Shown here: piece after piece, positions 1 to 12,000 of the stretch | How positions within the stretch are numbered: position 1 is the first letter of the stretch | How the letters are laid out: every line of letters begins with the position of its first letter | Assembly (NCBI GenBank): GCA_027924585.1 | Contig: BSBM01001138.1 | Location: 8,418,001-8,482,000, forward strand | Length of the DNA: 64,000 nucleotides | Direction: 5' to 3' | DNA from: Larix kaempferi | Lineage: Eukaryota > Streptophyta > Pinopsida > Pinales > Pinaceae | Notes under the pieces: model-generated | Database searches by the model: none | What the model saw: only the letters and a program-made list of their open reading frames with translations | What the model was told of the DNA's origin: nothing | Program-made: the position numbers and the translations under genes

Positions 1-154
1 ACATAGGTCTAAGGAAATTCTAGACATAGTGCATTTAGATGTTTGTGGATTGATGTCAGTGGCATCAATCTTAGGAAGCATGTATTGCGTTTCCTTTATT
101 GATGGTTTCTCTCCCAAAATGTGGATCTACTTCTTAAAGATTGAGGATGAGGTC

Positions 155-2043
155 TGTTACAGCTCAAACTAGTTGTCCTTTCAAAGCAGGGTTATGTGGA
201 CCAAAGGGGTAGTTACGGTAAGTAGGGAGGACTTAGGTCCAATGTCACCACAACCTAACTCCTCAACTTCTTTGGGTAACTCTTAAACCCAGGGGAGAGT
301 TCCTAATGGAGGAAGAACACCTATAGACACCAACACACCTGTAAATACCCTTCTACAGCCTTATGGCTAAGATCAGTGCCTTATATGGAGTCAACAATAG
401 ATAATAAAGACACATAAAAGATATAAAGGAGTTAATTCAATCTACCAGTCAACATCAATAGATATCATATACTTCATGAGTCCTAAGGTAGGGTTTCACA
501 CTTCCTAAGGCACTACCTCAGAAAAGTGTGCTCTGAAGGGAGAGGGTAGTTAAGTTTCCTTTGTTCGCTTTGGCGCACTTGATGAGCCGGTTAGAATTGC
601 CAAATACCTTGTAGAAACCCTAATTTGGGCAAATATACATTTCCCAATGCATCAAGGCAAATGAGGACATCCGTGGAGGTCTGTGGATAAATCCACTAGG
701 GCGAATTTGATGGGTGGACCAGAATTATCAAATTACAAATATTTTTGTGTTTTTTTGAATTATTTAGATTTTTGGGATTTTCAATATATAAATATGCATG
801 TGAAATAAAAGGCATGTGAATTAATAAAAGAGAGATAGATTTGTTTAAAAGATAGGGCATATGATTCTTGTCTCAATCCCTAGGGCATTGAGAGATCGAT
901 ACCAATGTCCATCTCTCTTAGAATGGCTTTCAATACTTGCAATTAGGGCATCAACTAGCGACCACAAAAGTCAGTTAGAAGAGCCTAATTTGGGCAAGCG
1001 AAGAAGTCCAAGGCCCAATTAACAATGGAGAGCTCCTTTGATAGGAAGGTCTCCTCATATAAAGTTGACAGAATGCTAGCAAGAAACCCTAACTTAGCCC
1101 AAAGCACTTCAAGAATGACGTTAAACAAGGGTTATGAGATAAACTTACCAACATTAACTGAGGAATGAGCAAGGAGATGCACCTTAGGTCACCCTTGAGC
1201 ATGAGTTATCACAACTATTCTTAGCATAATCCATAGCATGTGCAAAATGAAGCCCTAGAAACAACTTCATTCATCCTTCAAGCAAAAATGATCATCCAAA
1301 GAGAGGTGCGCATAGCATCAAGAGCTCCAATAGAGTAGAAGAAAGAGAAAAGATCTCATAATGAACCCATATCTTGTTATGTTTTTACAGTGAGAGGGAG
1401 GCGCTATTTATATAAGATTAGCCTTACCTAATTCTAAGTTATTAACCTACAAGATAATGTGAAAATATAACATTTTGGCATGCTCACCCACAATTTGGGG
1501 GCTAAACCACTCATAAAATATAAAAATAACAATAAAATATCTCTAAATGACATAAAAGTAGTAAATAAAGTGCAATTAGGCTACACCAAGTGCTAGGTGT
1601 GCCAAAAGGAGGACGTCATGCCCCAACTAACCTCAACAGATGTGTGCCCTCAACGCCCTCCTTCATTATCCTTGTAGGCTTCTTCAATAAGGAAGTGAAA
1701 TTTGCGGGTAACACAACACAGAGGAGCGGTAAAATAAGTCCAATTGAGCAAATAAGGTGTGCTAGATATGGTAGAAAGCCCTTTACAAAGTGCTGCCACC
1801 TTTTACATGGCAAATAAATGAGTGTGGTCATGCGTTCAAGTGATTAGCCCCCCAAGGGAACCAACCCCTACAGGGCGAGCACCTCCTGGAGGTGGAAATC
1901 AAGTGGACCATCCATGACATGATTAGGGGTATTTAGCCCCAATTCAACACTCTACGCTTCAACTTGGCTTTTACATCAAAATTTTTAACCCCTCGCTCTG
2001 GTAGACCTTACTGGGAACACTGCAGATACTCTAAGGCGTAGCA
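155..2043. repeat. probable 1.9-kb solo LTR inside Copia integrase
   Basis: The Copia frame WIYFLK-IEDEV breaks at 154 and resumes at 2049 with FHKF. The inserted block begins TGTTACAGC and ends GGCGTAGCA (TG...CA). It is flanked by AGGTC (150-154) and AAGTC (2044-2048), a 5-bp target duplication with one mismatch. No pol coding is visible, so it is best read as a solo LTR. On the minus strand a TATA-like CTTATATAAATAGCG (around 1405-1420) suggests minus orientation. ORFs of 70-75 codons near 1.6-1.8 kb have no family resemblance. Confidence 0.6.
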
Positions 2044-2229
2044 AAGTCTTTCACAAGTTTTAGTAGTTTAAATTTCTAGTCGAGAAATTCAAACTCTTGA
2101 GATTGGAAAATGGGGGTGAGCATACTTCCAAGGAGTTCGAGGGTTTCTACAACGAGGTAGGAATCAAGAGAGAGCTAATTGTTCCATACAATCGACAACA
2201 TAATGGGGTTGAAGAGAAGAATAATCGAT

Positions 2230-3423
2230 CAATGTTGCACGACTCGGACTCGACAAAGACTCGGCTGGCATATGACTCGTAGACTCAGGAAAAACTCGGG
2301 AAAGACTCGGCAAGACTCGACAAATAAGAAAAAAATAAAAATATTGTACATTTTGGACACAAAAAAGAGGTTAAAAGCATTTCCAATCCATATAAGCTCT
2401 AAAACTACAATTTATGCAATAATTCATAACATTGTCTCATAAAGTATGATTATACGACATAACACAATCAATTTTTGTATGCAAAAATTTAAATAGTGAT
2501 CACAAAACATTAAACGAAAAAAAGTAAAGGGAAAGAGTGAAATCAAAGACAAATCTCCAAATTTCCAGCGTATAGACAAATAAGAAAATAAAGAAATCGT
2601 CTAGTCTGCCATTCTAAGCGGATTTCAAAAATTGAGCAAGTTTTACTATTTTGGACTAGAATAAAGAAAAAAATCAAACAATAATAATCGTTAAAAAAAA
2701 CCTAACGATTATTGAAAAAAGGGACCATTATTAATCCTAATCGTTAGGTTTTAATCCTAATTATTAAAAATCAAAGACTAATCTTCAAAAAAACAAGATC
2801 GTTATTAATGCTAATCGTTAGGTTTTATTATTTGGTTGGTTATTGTCAAATGGGAAGACGACAATATTGTCAAGAAAGAGCATATGAAAGAGCATTGATG
2901 GGAAAACTACTACTTCTAATTCCTAAACATTCTAATTCTTATGAGTGTGGAGAAGAAAAGGGCATGATCTCTGAAAAGGAGGAGTCGAGCGTCGCTTTTG
3001 CTGGTGGGATCATTCTGTGAAGAGAAGACGGAGTTCTGTGTACTGCGGTTTTTCCTTTTCTCCGTCAACAAGAAGAGCGGCATATTATATTTTCTTTTGG
3101 GGAGGCATATCGTTTGGAGAAGAAGACCGGCCTCTCGCAGTCTCCGTGTCCCTCCAAAACTGAGTTCGCGGGCCCAAGGATCAATCCGAATGCATAAACC
3201 CTGGCATCTGTCCTTTGCATTCTGTGGGACACGTTTTTCCTTTCACGTCGAGTCCGCGCGAGTTCCATCGCGAGTTTGCCTGAGTTCAGCAAGCCCGCGA
3301 GTTCAGCGGCGAGCCTGTGAGTGGCTGAGTTTGGCGGCAAGTCTTCATCGGTTACGCAGTTCAGGCATCCACTCGTTAAGACTCGCGGGTACTCGCGAGT
3401 TTGAAACGAGTGGTGCTTCATTG
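2230..3423. mobile_element. non-autonomous hAT element with ACTCG subterminal arrays
   Basis: The termini are CAATGTTGCACGACTCG and, inverted, CAATGAAGCACCACTCG (13 of 17 match). The flanks are a perfect 8-bp target duplication TAATCGAT (2222-2229, 3424-3431), the hAT hallmark. The left 110 bp and right 450 bp are packed with ACTCG/CGAGT words. No transposase coding is seen. It sits in the Copia integrase just after NNRS, and the Copia frame resumes directly after the right duplication. Confidence 0.85.
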
Positions 3424-3694
3424 TAATCGATCCATTATAGGGGCTGCTAAGGTCATGATTCTGTACTCGCGAGTCTGAAACGAGTGGTGCTTCATTGTAA
3501 TCGATCCATTATTGGGGCTGCTAAGGTCATGATTCATGGGACTTGCCAATGTTTCTTTGGACATAAGGATGCAACATTGTACTCGCGAGCTTGAAACGAG
3601 TGGTGCTTCATTGTAATCGATCCATTATAGGGGCTGCTAAGGTCATGATTCATGGGACTTGCCAATGTTTCTTTGGACATAAGGATGCAACATT
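3389..3694 (+). repeat. tandem triplication across the hAT/Copia junction
   Basis: Three head-to-tail units begin GTACTCGCGAG at 3389, 3463 and 3579. The second and third are 116 bp each; the first is cut to 74 bp. Each unit holds the last 35 bp of the hAT element, its target duplication and the flanking Copia sequence. The duplication therefore happened after the hAT insertion. Confidence 0.9.
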
Positions 3695-5553
3695 GTCCCC
3701 ACGGTGTCTTGGAGGATAAGACACCAAAGTAGGCATTCACTAGTGTGAAGCCAGATTCATTTCCACATCTTTGGATGTCCAATTTATATCCATGTGTCCG
3801 TAGAGAAGAGGACGAATTTAGAGCCCTCTAGTAGGAAGGGTTTATTTGTGGGTAACAATGAGACTTCAAAGGCCTACATGGTCTACATCCATAATATGGA
3901 GGAAGGCAATACTAAGCAGGGATGTAAAATTTGTGGAAGACTTTGCATCCAGGAAGTTTCATGAGCCTATTCTAGTGACAAATTATGAGGAGTAGAAAGC
4001 TCCAAAGGTTGAGCCAGGGTCACCAGTGACTTCTAGTTTAGGACAACAACCTTAAGGTGAAGAGAAGGAGACATTAGCCCCTTCCAGTTCTGTCAGGAGA
4101 CCTCTATGGTTGACTTAGACATTGAGGGATGCTCAGGAGTATGTTGATGCTCCTAGGAGCACGTTTAGGGAGTGATACCTCTGAAGAAGTTTCAAAACTA
4201 CATTCATTATAGATTTAGGTCCTTCTAGCTTTCAAGAGGTAGTAGAACAAGAAGTTTGGCGGGATGCCATGGTGTACACCTCCATCATGAAGAATGATGT
4301 GTGGGCATAGTGCCAAGATCAAAGGGGAAGTTAGTAGTGGGTTCGAGTTGGCTTTGCAAAATAAAGCATGCTGTTAATGGCAACATTGAGAAGTTCAAGG
4401 CGAGGTTTGTGGCAAGAGGGTTCTCTCAAAAAGATGGAGTTGACTAAAAGGAGACTTTTGCTCCAGTTGTCAGGTACACTTCTATTAGAGCAATTATGCC
4501 CCTAGTTTCATTGATAGGATGGAGGATGCATTAGATGGATGTGAAGGCAACTTTCCTTAATGGGATAATTAAGGAAGAAAGTCGACATAGAGAAACCTTA
4601 GGGCTTTGAGGTAACTGGAAAGGAAATCTTAAGAAGGCCTTGTATGGACTCAAGTAGGCATTGAGAGCATGGTATTCCAGGATAAATGGATATTTGCAGA
4701 GTGTGGACTTCACCAAAAGTGATGTAAATCATAATTTATATTATACTTGTTGGGATTAATCTTCTTACTTTGTTGTTGTATGTAGATGACTTGTTTCTTA
4801 TAGGTGCATAGAAGCTCATTGTAGGGTACAAAGGAGATATGGTAGGTGAGTTTGAGATGAAGGACATTGGTGTGATGCATTACTTCTTGGGTTTGGGGGT
4901 TTAGCAGAGACCAAGGGAGATATTCCTTGGGTAGGGTAAGTATGCACTTGTGTCAGTTCTTGGTGGAACCAAGGCAGGAGCATTGGGTAGCAACAAAACA
5001 TGTTCCAAAATATGAGGGGGACAATAGAGTATGATCTTGAGATATCTTGGAGATGGTGAGGTGAGGTTGTCGGGGTATACATACTCAGATTGGGCAGATA
5101 GTGCAGTACACAGGAAGAGCACCTCATGGTGCTGCTGTAGCCTTGGATCAGGTATGATATGCTGGTTCAGTAGGAAGCACAATACTTTGGTGGACTTAGC
5201 TCAGCAGAGGCAAAATATGTGGTAGCCAATACTATTAGTTGAGGCCATTTGGTTTTGCAAGTTGTTTACAGAGTTATTTGATGAGGAGTTGGATCCCACA
5301 GTGATATACTGTGATAATCAAAGCTGTATCAAACCTTTTGAGAATCTAGTATTCCATGACAGGTCCAAACATATAGATATCAAATATCACTTCATATGAG
5401 ATAGGATTCAAAAGGGAGCATTAAAACTCCAGTATGTTCCTGCATGTCAGTAGGTAGTTGATGTTCTGACCAAGCCCTTAGTAAAATGGAAGTTTGAAGC
5501 ATCCAGTGATAGACTTGGATTGATGCAGAATTCCTTCCTTTCTAAGAAGGGAG

Positions 5554-6362
5554 TGTTGAGAAATGTATCTTGGTAGGAACTTCTTGTACATGTTTCAGTG
5601 TGAACATGCAAGAAGTGGTCTGAGACAGTTCGTAAAGTAACCGCTTAGGAAAGGTGGGTAATATCTCTATTTTGTAATTCACTTTGGAAAAGTTAAAGTT
5701 TAATGTATAGAAGTAAACATAGTCTTGGGAGTCTAATAAAGTGTATTTAATACATTAAGGACTTAGACTAGATTTAATCTCAGCCGTATATCTCAAGGTG
5801 GAGATAGGTGGTGGTTAAGGTTAATGAGTTCAGGGCTTTGGCAAAGCATAAAAGATTGACAAGATAGAGAGGTCGAAACAGTTGAGCCCAGCAGGAAAAT
5901 TGGAGAAGAGCCAGATCGCATCGGGGAGGAAAGAGTGGATTGACCAGCAGCATTAGCAAGCTGTACTGGTTGTATACTGCTGCAGCTACTGTTTTCCTTC
6001 ATGTGCAGGCTGTACACCTTCAGAACCGGCCATACAATGTCTTTGTTTGTTGCCAAGGTGTGTTTCAGCTGTTGAGGAGAGAGGAAGAGTGATATAACGT
6101 CCAATACAGCCACGAAAAGACAGACTCTGCTGTAACTTTTCACCTCTTATGCAGGCCAGACACCTAAGTTCAAGGCGGATTTTGTTGACCGTTCAGCTGC
6201 TGGTTTAGTGGGCTGCACAAGTCACCTTGTAAGCTTTTATCTAAGGAATGAGAAGCTGATTTGAAGGAGAAAACATCTATGCTTTCGCTATTTACTTTTC
6301 CAGCTATTGTGTGATTGATGCTATGTTTCGAAATTAATTTTCTGTATTTGGATAAACTCAAT
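5554..6362 (+). repeat. 3' LTR of the Copia element (right end approximate)
   Basis: TGTTGAGAAATG starts directly after the polypurine tract of the Copia element, as expected for a 3' LTR. The right end is uncertain. CTCAATA near 6358 is the best partner for the TGTTGAG start and gives about 0.8 kb. The 5' LTR lies outside the window, so the pair cannot be compared. No coding sequence is seen. Confidence 0.5.
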
Positions 6363-8641
6363 ATGCTTTGTTTGGTTTGAGAACATAAAAGACATTAGTT
6401 ATCTAGGGTTGGAAATTTTAATATAGATGACACATTCGAGTTATGGTCATTTTTATGTGTAACTAATGTTATAACTCTTATATGTGAGTTAGAAAAGTCT
6501 ACTTGATCTAGGTGCATGCCATCTATTATGTGGGCCTGACATACTGTTCTCTGTAGTCCTGTTGTTTTAAGTAGAACTTAAAAGCATGTGGAATTGGAAA
6601 CTTACAAGGCAATTAATATTCAGTAGCTATTTTTATTAAACCCAAGATTCATCCCTATCCCTACTGCAGCATATTCACTACCTTGGCTTTGGGTTTGTTC
6701 AGTTCTTATTAAATTTTAAGTGCTCACTTATTTTTTTGTTGTTCACAAATTCCTCTTGCTGGCTTCAGTTCTCTCTTATTTGATCAGGTATTGCATTTTC
6801 TGTTCTAAAAGGCTATTTATTAAGGCCTCTGTTTACATTATTTTTTGAAGTAATGTGGTGAGGCTCATTTAAGTATTGTGTAAGAAAGGACTGCAGAACT
6901 CATGTCAACGTTTTGGATGTTATTCATTTTCTTGTAAATGGATGTAATATAAACCAACTTCCTGTATTATTTTGTCTCCAAGACTCTGGATTTTGTACAT
7001 ATCTCAACCTGTGCTGTTGCAGCCAACTTAGTGCAGGGCGCAGAAGTGTTTGTTGTAAGGGCAATTTGAACTAAGGAATGGCGTTTCTAAAATCCATGCA
7101 GAACCTGTAATCTATGTGCTTTTCACTTATCTTTTTTTGTCCTTTAGTTCAAAAATTATTTCAATTACAGTATGGTTTTAAATAAAGAGTCGATAAATCT
7201 GTTTGTCTTTGTGAAGGACACTGTACAGGGCCACTCTATAATGAGCACTATGTTTCTTATTTTTAAGGGAGGATTTACTGGGGCTTGAATCCGTTCTTCT
7301 GTCTATTGAATTTGTTTGTACAGTGGTAAATATTTGAAACTCTTGAGTTCTTGGAACACCTTGAGGATCTTAGCATTCTTTTGTTTCAGATCACACTATT
7401 GTAAGGGTGCAATTATTTTTCTTTTTTCTAGAAGATCTATATTCTCTTTTCTAGAAAATAAATTGGTTCTTTCATCATTCAACATATCCCTGTGACGGGA
7501 TCACCAATGCTTTTAAGTTTTGATGAAGGCATATAAAATGCAACAGATATGGACTGAGTTGATATTTAGTGATAGAGTTATTTGTTACTGGATGCATTTG
7601 GCTCAAATGTTTAATGACATTGTTAGATAACTGTTAGAAATTAGAATGGATTGGCCATCCAATATTGTTTCTTTTATCAATAGCACAGGGGATTATCATC
7701 TAACAATGCATGTAGAACATATCAAGATATTATTTAAAGGCGTCACTAATTGCAGTGATGCTGGACTGTCCCTGGCACTTGAGCTATCCTGCATGTTTTC
7801 TTAGCTTGCTTAGTTTTGGTTATATTTTGTAATTAAAAAAAACAACAAACAAATTTTAATGTTGCGAAGTATTTATTGTAATGTAGTGAGATATACATAG
7901 GCATTTCTTAAGAAGTTTGATGTAATGATTGATGATTGGATTATCATGTTGGATGGCTGGGGAAAAGTCTTGGAACATGGACATTATCTCAATATGCCCA
8001 ACTCGATACTTCTGTTGAGTTATGAAGTGCTACTACTGAACTAAACTTGCCATGATAGTTGCAGTTTCCTCCTTTGGTCAGTTTATCCAACACCTCTGGG
8101 GAGCACAAGTGAGTTGGTAATTAGACAATGAGATGTCTGTCCCTTGCTTTTCATATTTTTCACTTTTCTTGGCCGGCATTCGATAAGTAAGATATAATTT
8201 GCCAATAATTGCTACACATACCAACCTATTTGAAGTTATGTAGATTGGTTTTGCGTATGGCATTATATCTCATAAATGTTAGCAAAATTTCATTTGGTGA
8301 TGTGTGTTTTTCTTTTGTGTGATTTTGTATCTAATGTGATGCAGGTAACTAGAGTTTATCTACCTACAATCGCAGATAATTAAATTTGTATGTCAGAAAC
8401 AACATGCATAATAATCCTTGCATGACTTTATTGACCAGTCAATAAGTAGCACATGACGCTAATTAAACTGTTCTGCCTTAAAAGAATCCTCTAAGATTAT
8501 GGCTCTGTTGTTTTATTATTGTCCCTGTATCATCATGGATTGCATCTACAGTAAATATTCATTTTACTTGAATGTCTAAGATTCTATATCTCCCTTGTTT
8601 GTCCCCAATAAAGAGTAAACATTTCTAAAGTGTATGGCCTT
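6363..8641. other. AT-rich non-coding sequence upstream of first visible SWIB exon
   Basis: I see no coding exon, transposon protein or clear repeat. The T-rich character and several AG acceptor-like sites (for example TGCTGTTGCAG ending at 7022) fit intron sequence. No DEK_C-type coding was found in any frame. Confidence 0.5.
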
Positions 8642-8794
8642 TGCCTTTTATTAATAATGTTTCCAAGGAAAACCTTGCGGGGAAACCCAACGGATGCTTC
8701 TCCACATTTGTGGACGGCATCCCTTGTAACCCATCGGCTTAGACTAACCCCCTCGCAACATTGGCAACAACCGGTTGAGCTAAACCCTTGGGCT
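8642..8794 (-). repeat. tRNA-derived SINE (family B), internally deleted
   Basis: On the minus strand a box A (TTTAGCTCAACCGG) lies near the 5' end. The 3' part matches the copy at 27931-28135 (GGAAACCCAA, ATGCTT, CACATTTGTG). Relative to that copy, about 45 bp are missing in the middle. Flanks TGTATGGCCTT (8631-8641) and TGTATGGGCTT (8795-8805) form an 11-bp target duplication with one mismatch. It ends 126 bp before a SWIB exon. Confidence 0.7.
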
Positions 8795-8920
8795 TGTATG
8801 GGCTTATACATGGATAAACATCAAATTAGATGGGTCCTATTTAGATGATGATTTGATATAGTGATTGCTATTCTATTAAATGTTGTGTCGCATAACTTAA
8901 GCTTTCCAATTTTTGCACAG

Positions 8921-9032
8921 TTCTAATAAAGAAAAGAGCAAAAGGGGGACAGGTGGTGGCTTCAACAAGTTATGTGGTCTTTCTCCAGAGCTTCAGTCAG
9001 TCCTTGGAGTATCTGAGTTATCCAGGACCCAG
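8921..9032 (+). CDS. SWIB gene exon a: start of first SWIB domain
   Basis: The acceptor is TTTTTGCACAG (AG at 8919-8920) and the donor is CAG|GTTAGT (GT at 9033). The exon enters in phase 2 and leaves in phase 0. It encodes a short basic lead ([11 protein letters not shown]) and then the first helix of the SWIB domain, [24 protein letters not shown]-initiated open frame begins just upstream at 8913, but those codons are the acceptor site and not a start. The intron to the next exon is only 130 bp. Confidence 0.9.
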
Positions 9033-12000
9033 GTTAGTATTGTTTGTGCCAACTTGACTATTGTTTACCTTCCACATAAAAGTGTCAGTTTTTAAATGTT
9101 TGAGTATGTTCGATTGCATTTGTTGACTTTTGTTGTTGTGGTTTGGATGAATATGTGGTTAGGTTGTCAAGCAACTTTGGGTTTACATTCGGGAAAAAGA
9201 TTTGCAAGATCCGCAAAACAGGCGAAAAATACTGTGCGATGACAAATTACGCTCAGTATTCAGAAAGGATTCAATTGACATGTTTGAGATGAACAAAGTA
9301 CTTTCAAATCATATTTTGCGACTAGAAAATGGAAATGGTATGAATCTCCTTTGTTGAAGTTTCCCTTTGTGATTATATGACTATGCACTAGGCACTTAAA
9401 ATAATGCTGAAAAGAGAATTCATTTGTACAGGTTAGCAGTTTTCAAAAGTAGTGGAAAATCCCTGTTTATGGGTTTAAAAAGCCATAAACAGGGTTTTCC
9501 CACTACTTTTGAAAACTTAAAATAATGTTGTTATATACTGGTGTTACCTCTTTATGTTATACACTGAATTACAGACACAAACATAGTGATAATGATGCAT
9601 ATTTGAGAAGACAAACACACCATTTTTATACTTCATAACTGCCTTTTGTTTGTTAATTTTACTACAATAGTGAGCTTTTTCTCTATGTCTAATCAGATTA
9701 ATCTTCTTATATTGTGTTATCTCTGTGAGATCTCTCTCTCTCTCTCTGTCATATGCGCACACACAGCTCTTTGGAAGTTCAGATTGCCTTTCTTGATATG
9801 CAGTTTGCATAGGCGAATGCATTCATTCTATTCTAGATTGCCTTAGTCATTGTAATTTCTCTCTTTTAATCTTTTTTTATGGCATACCTCTCTCTCTCTC
9901 TCTAAAACACATGCATGGATGTTTTGTGAAGTTCAAGATTGGAGACCTTGATCAATAAGGTTGTTTTATTTTATTTATGTTAATTATGTTAGCACCGTCT
10001 CTCTCTCTCTTTCCCTCTCTCTGTGGGGTACAAAATTGCCTTCTGTTAAAATTTCAGATCATGGTAAGTAGATTTTGCACTCAGAAATTTAAACCCTAAT
10101 ACTAGGAAACTTCATGCTTATAAACACCCAACTATCAAAAATGCGAAATCTCAACGCTAGATTCCACAAACACGTCATACTGAAAAATATGAACAGCAAA
10201 TGCAAATCTGAACTCTCAATCACTCATCCGTCTATTATCTCAGTAAAACAGAATTTATAATGCAATAAGCTCAAAACCATACTGTGTGACTCTAACTTCT
10301 ACTGTGCTACATGAGAACACCTTGGAGCAATAGATAAAGCCGCTGGACATCTATTGTGCAACACAGAACAAAGCCGAGGGAACAGCACCATACAAAATGG
10401 AACAACCATTAGGCATCTATCACGCAACACAGAACAGAGCCGAGGGAACCACACTGTGCATCCATAGAGCCAAAAACACATAGCATAGGAACCATGTAGA
10501 GAGCCTCCATTGTAAAATTCTTGGCACACACAAACTGACCAAGCTATCCAACTGAGCTGCATCGAATGTCCACTTTGACACAGCCCATGAATGTCCTTGC
10601 CATGTCCAACGTGTTGGGAGGGTCAAACCGGGTTTGAGACCAATATTGAATGGGGTAAGGGAGGTGAGAGGCACCTCTTCTTCACATCCTCTTCATTTTC
10701 TGACAAGAAGTTGTTTGCGTAATCATTATTTAGATTTTAATTTTTATTATTTGGAAAACAGTTTGGCCGTGTACAACCTACTTCTTGTTTGCACTTAGTC
10801 ATTGTAATTCTCCACTACATCAACCTTAGTATTATGTAAATATAAGATGCAGTGAATGCTTTAAATTCTAGATGAGAACTCCCTACTTTTCTGAAGTTCA
10901 AGTGTTGAGAGCTATGTTTAATATGGTTGTTTCCATTTCTTTTATGTTAATCATGTTAGCACTCTCTCTCTCTGGGTAGAAAATTGCTATCTTCATTTAG
11001 TGTGTTCTCTTCTTTGAAGACCAAGAAAATCTTGCTTAGTCAAGTGTTGGCCATCAAAATTATTGTGCGATATATTCATTTGTAGGCCATATGAAATCTT
11101 TGAACCATTGTTTTTTCCTACTAGGGATTCAATCTCATGCTTTGTTTAAGACGTGAATGTTCTCCATCTTGATGTAAAGGGCCATTGAAGCACTGCATTG
11201 GTTCACCATTAAGTGGTGAAAAACTCTTTGATCCATATTTGAATAAGCATTTGGTTCCCTTGATTCAACATTTATTCTTGGCTCTTTTTCAAGTCATGCT
11301 TGCAATGTTTAATGTCTTTCCTTGAACCATTTTGATGTCATCCTTGACCATGGTGACTTGAGCATTAAGTAGTCATTCTTGTATTATTTTTGCAGCCAAT
11401 ATTGTTATTTTACATGTTTCAAGTTTGGGCCATCAAAATTATTGTGTGCCATATCAAAGTTATTGTTCATTTGTAGGCCATATAAAAGCTTCAAACTGTT
11501 CTTTTTTTAATTAGGGATTGAATCTCATGCTTTGTTTAAGATGTGAATGATCTCCATTGTGATGTAAAGGGCCATTGAAGAGCTGCAATGGTTCACCATT
11601 AAGTGGTGAAAAACTATTTGATCCATGTTTGACTAAGCAGTTGGTTCACTCTATTGAACATTTCTTCTGACTCCTTCTCAAGTTCATGCTTGTAATGTTT
11701 TGTGTCTTTTCTTGAACCATTTTGATGTCATCCTTGATAATGGTGACTTGAGTACTAAGTAGTCATTGTTGTTATTGTTTTGGCTGTCAATATTGTTATT
11801 ATACATGCTTCCCTTATTTTTGGTGTGCGTCATCTCGTTTGATTTTCCTTGAGATCGAACATAGATTTGATACTACTTGTAGTGAACATACATACAAACT
11901 CGTACACTATCACTGCAAGTATAGATATGAGCTAAAATAAGACAAGATAGATGCAAGCTTAGAAAAGTGGGAGGCAAGCACAAGAGTAGTGGGGGGCCCT

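Larger units (their letters stand above)
1..5553 (+). mobile_element. Ty1/copia retrotransposon, decayed pol, 5' part outside window
   Basis: Copia pol can be followed on the plus strand with many stops and frameshifts. Integrase runs 1-154 (HLDVCG, YCVSFIDGFS, WIYFLK) and 2049-2221 (LENGGEHTSKEFEGFYNEVG, PYNRQHNGVEEKNN). It resumes at 3432. Reverse transcriptase occupies about 4230-4800 (W-DAM, FARGFSQKDGVD-type remnants, QMDVK-like). RNase H runs about 5000-5500, with a CDNQS-like segment near 5310 and FHDRSKHIDIKYHF near 5350. Two insertions interrupt it. A polypurine tract AAGAAGGGAG at 5544-5553 precedes the 3' LTR. The element lies upstream of the first visible SWIB exon, probably in another intron. 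Confidence 0.85.

Noticed and set aside
2998-3426. 142-codon plus-strand ORF
   Set aside because: It lies in the CGAGT word array of the hAT element at 2230-3423; low stop frequency comes from the repeated words and no domain is seen.
5554-8920. Search for the missing N-terminal DEK_C exon
   Set aside because: No frame shows DEK_C-like sequence with splice sites; the exon is assumed to lie upstream of the window.
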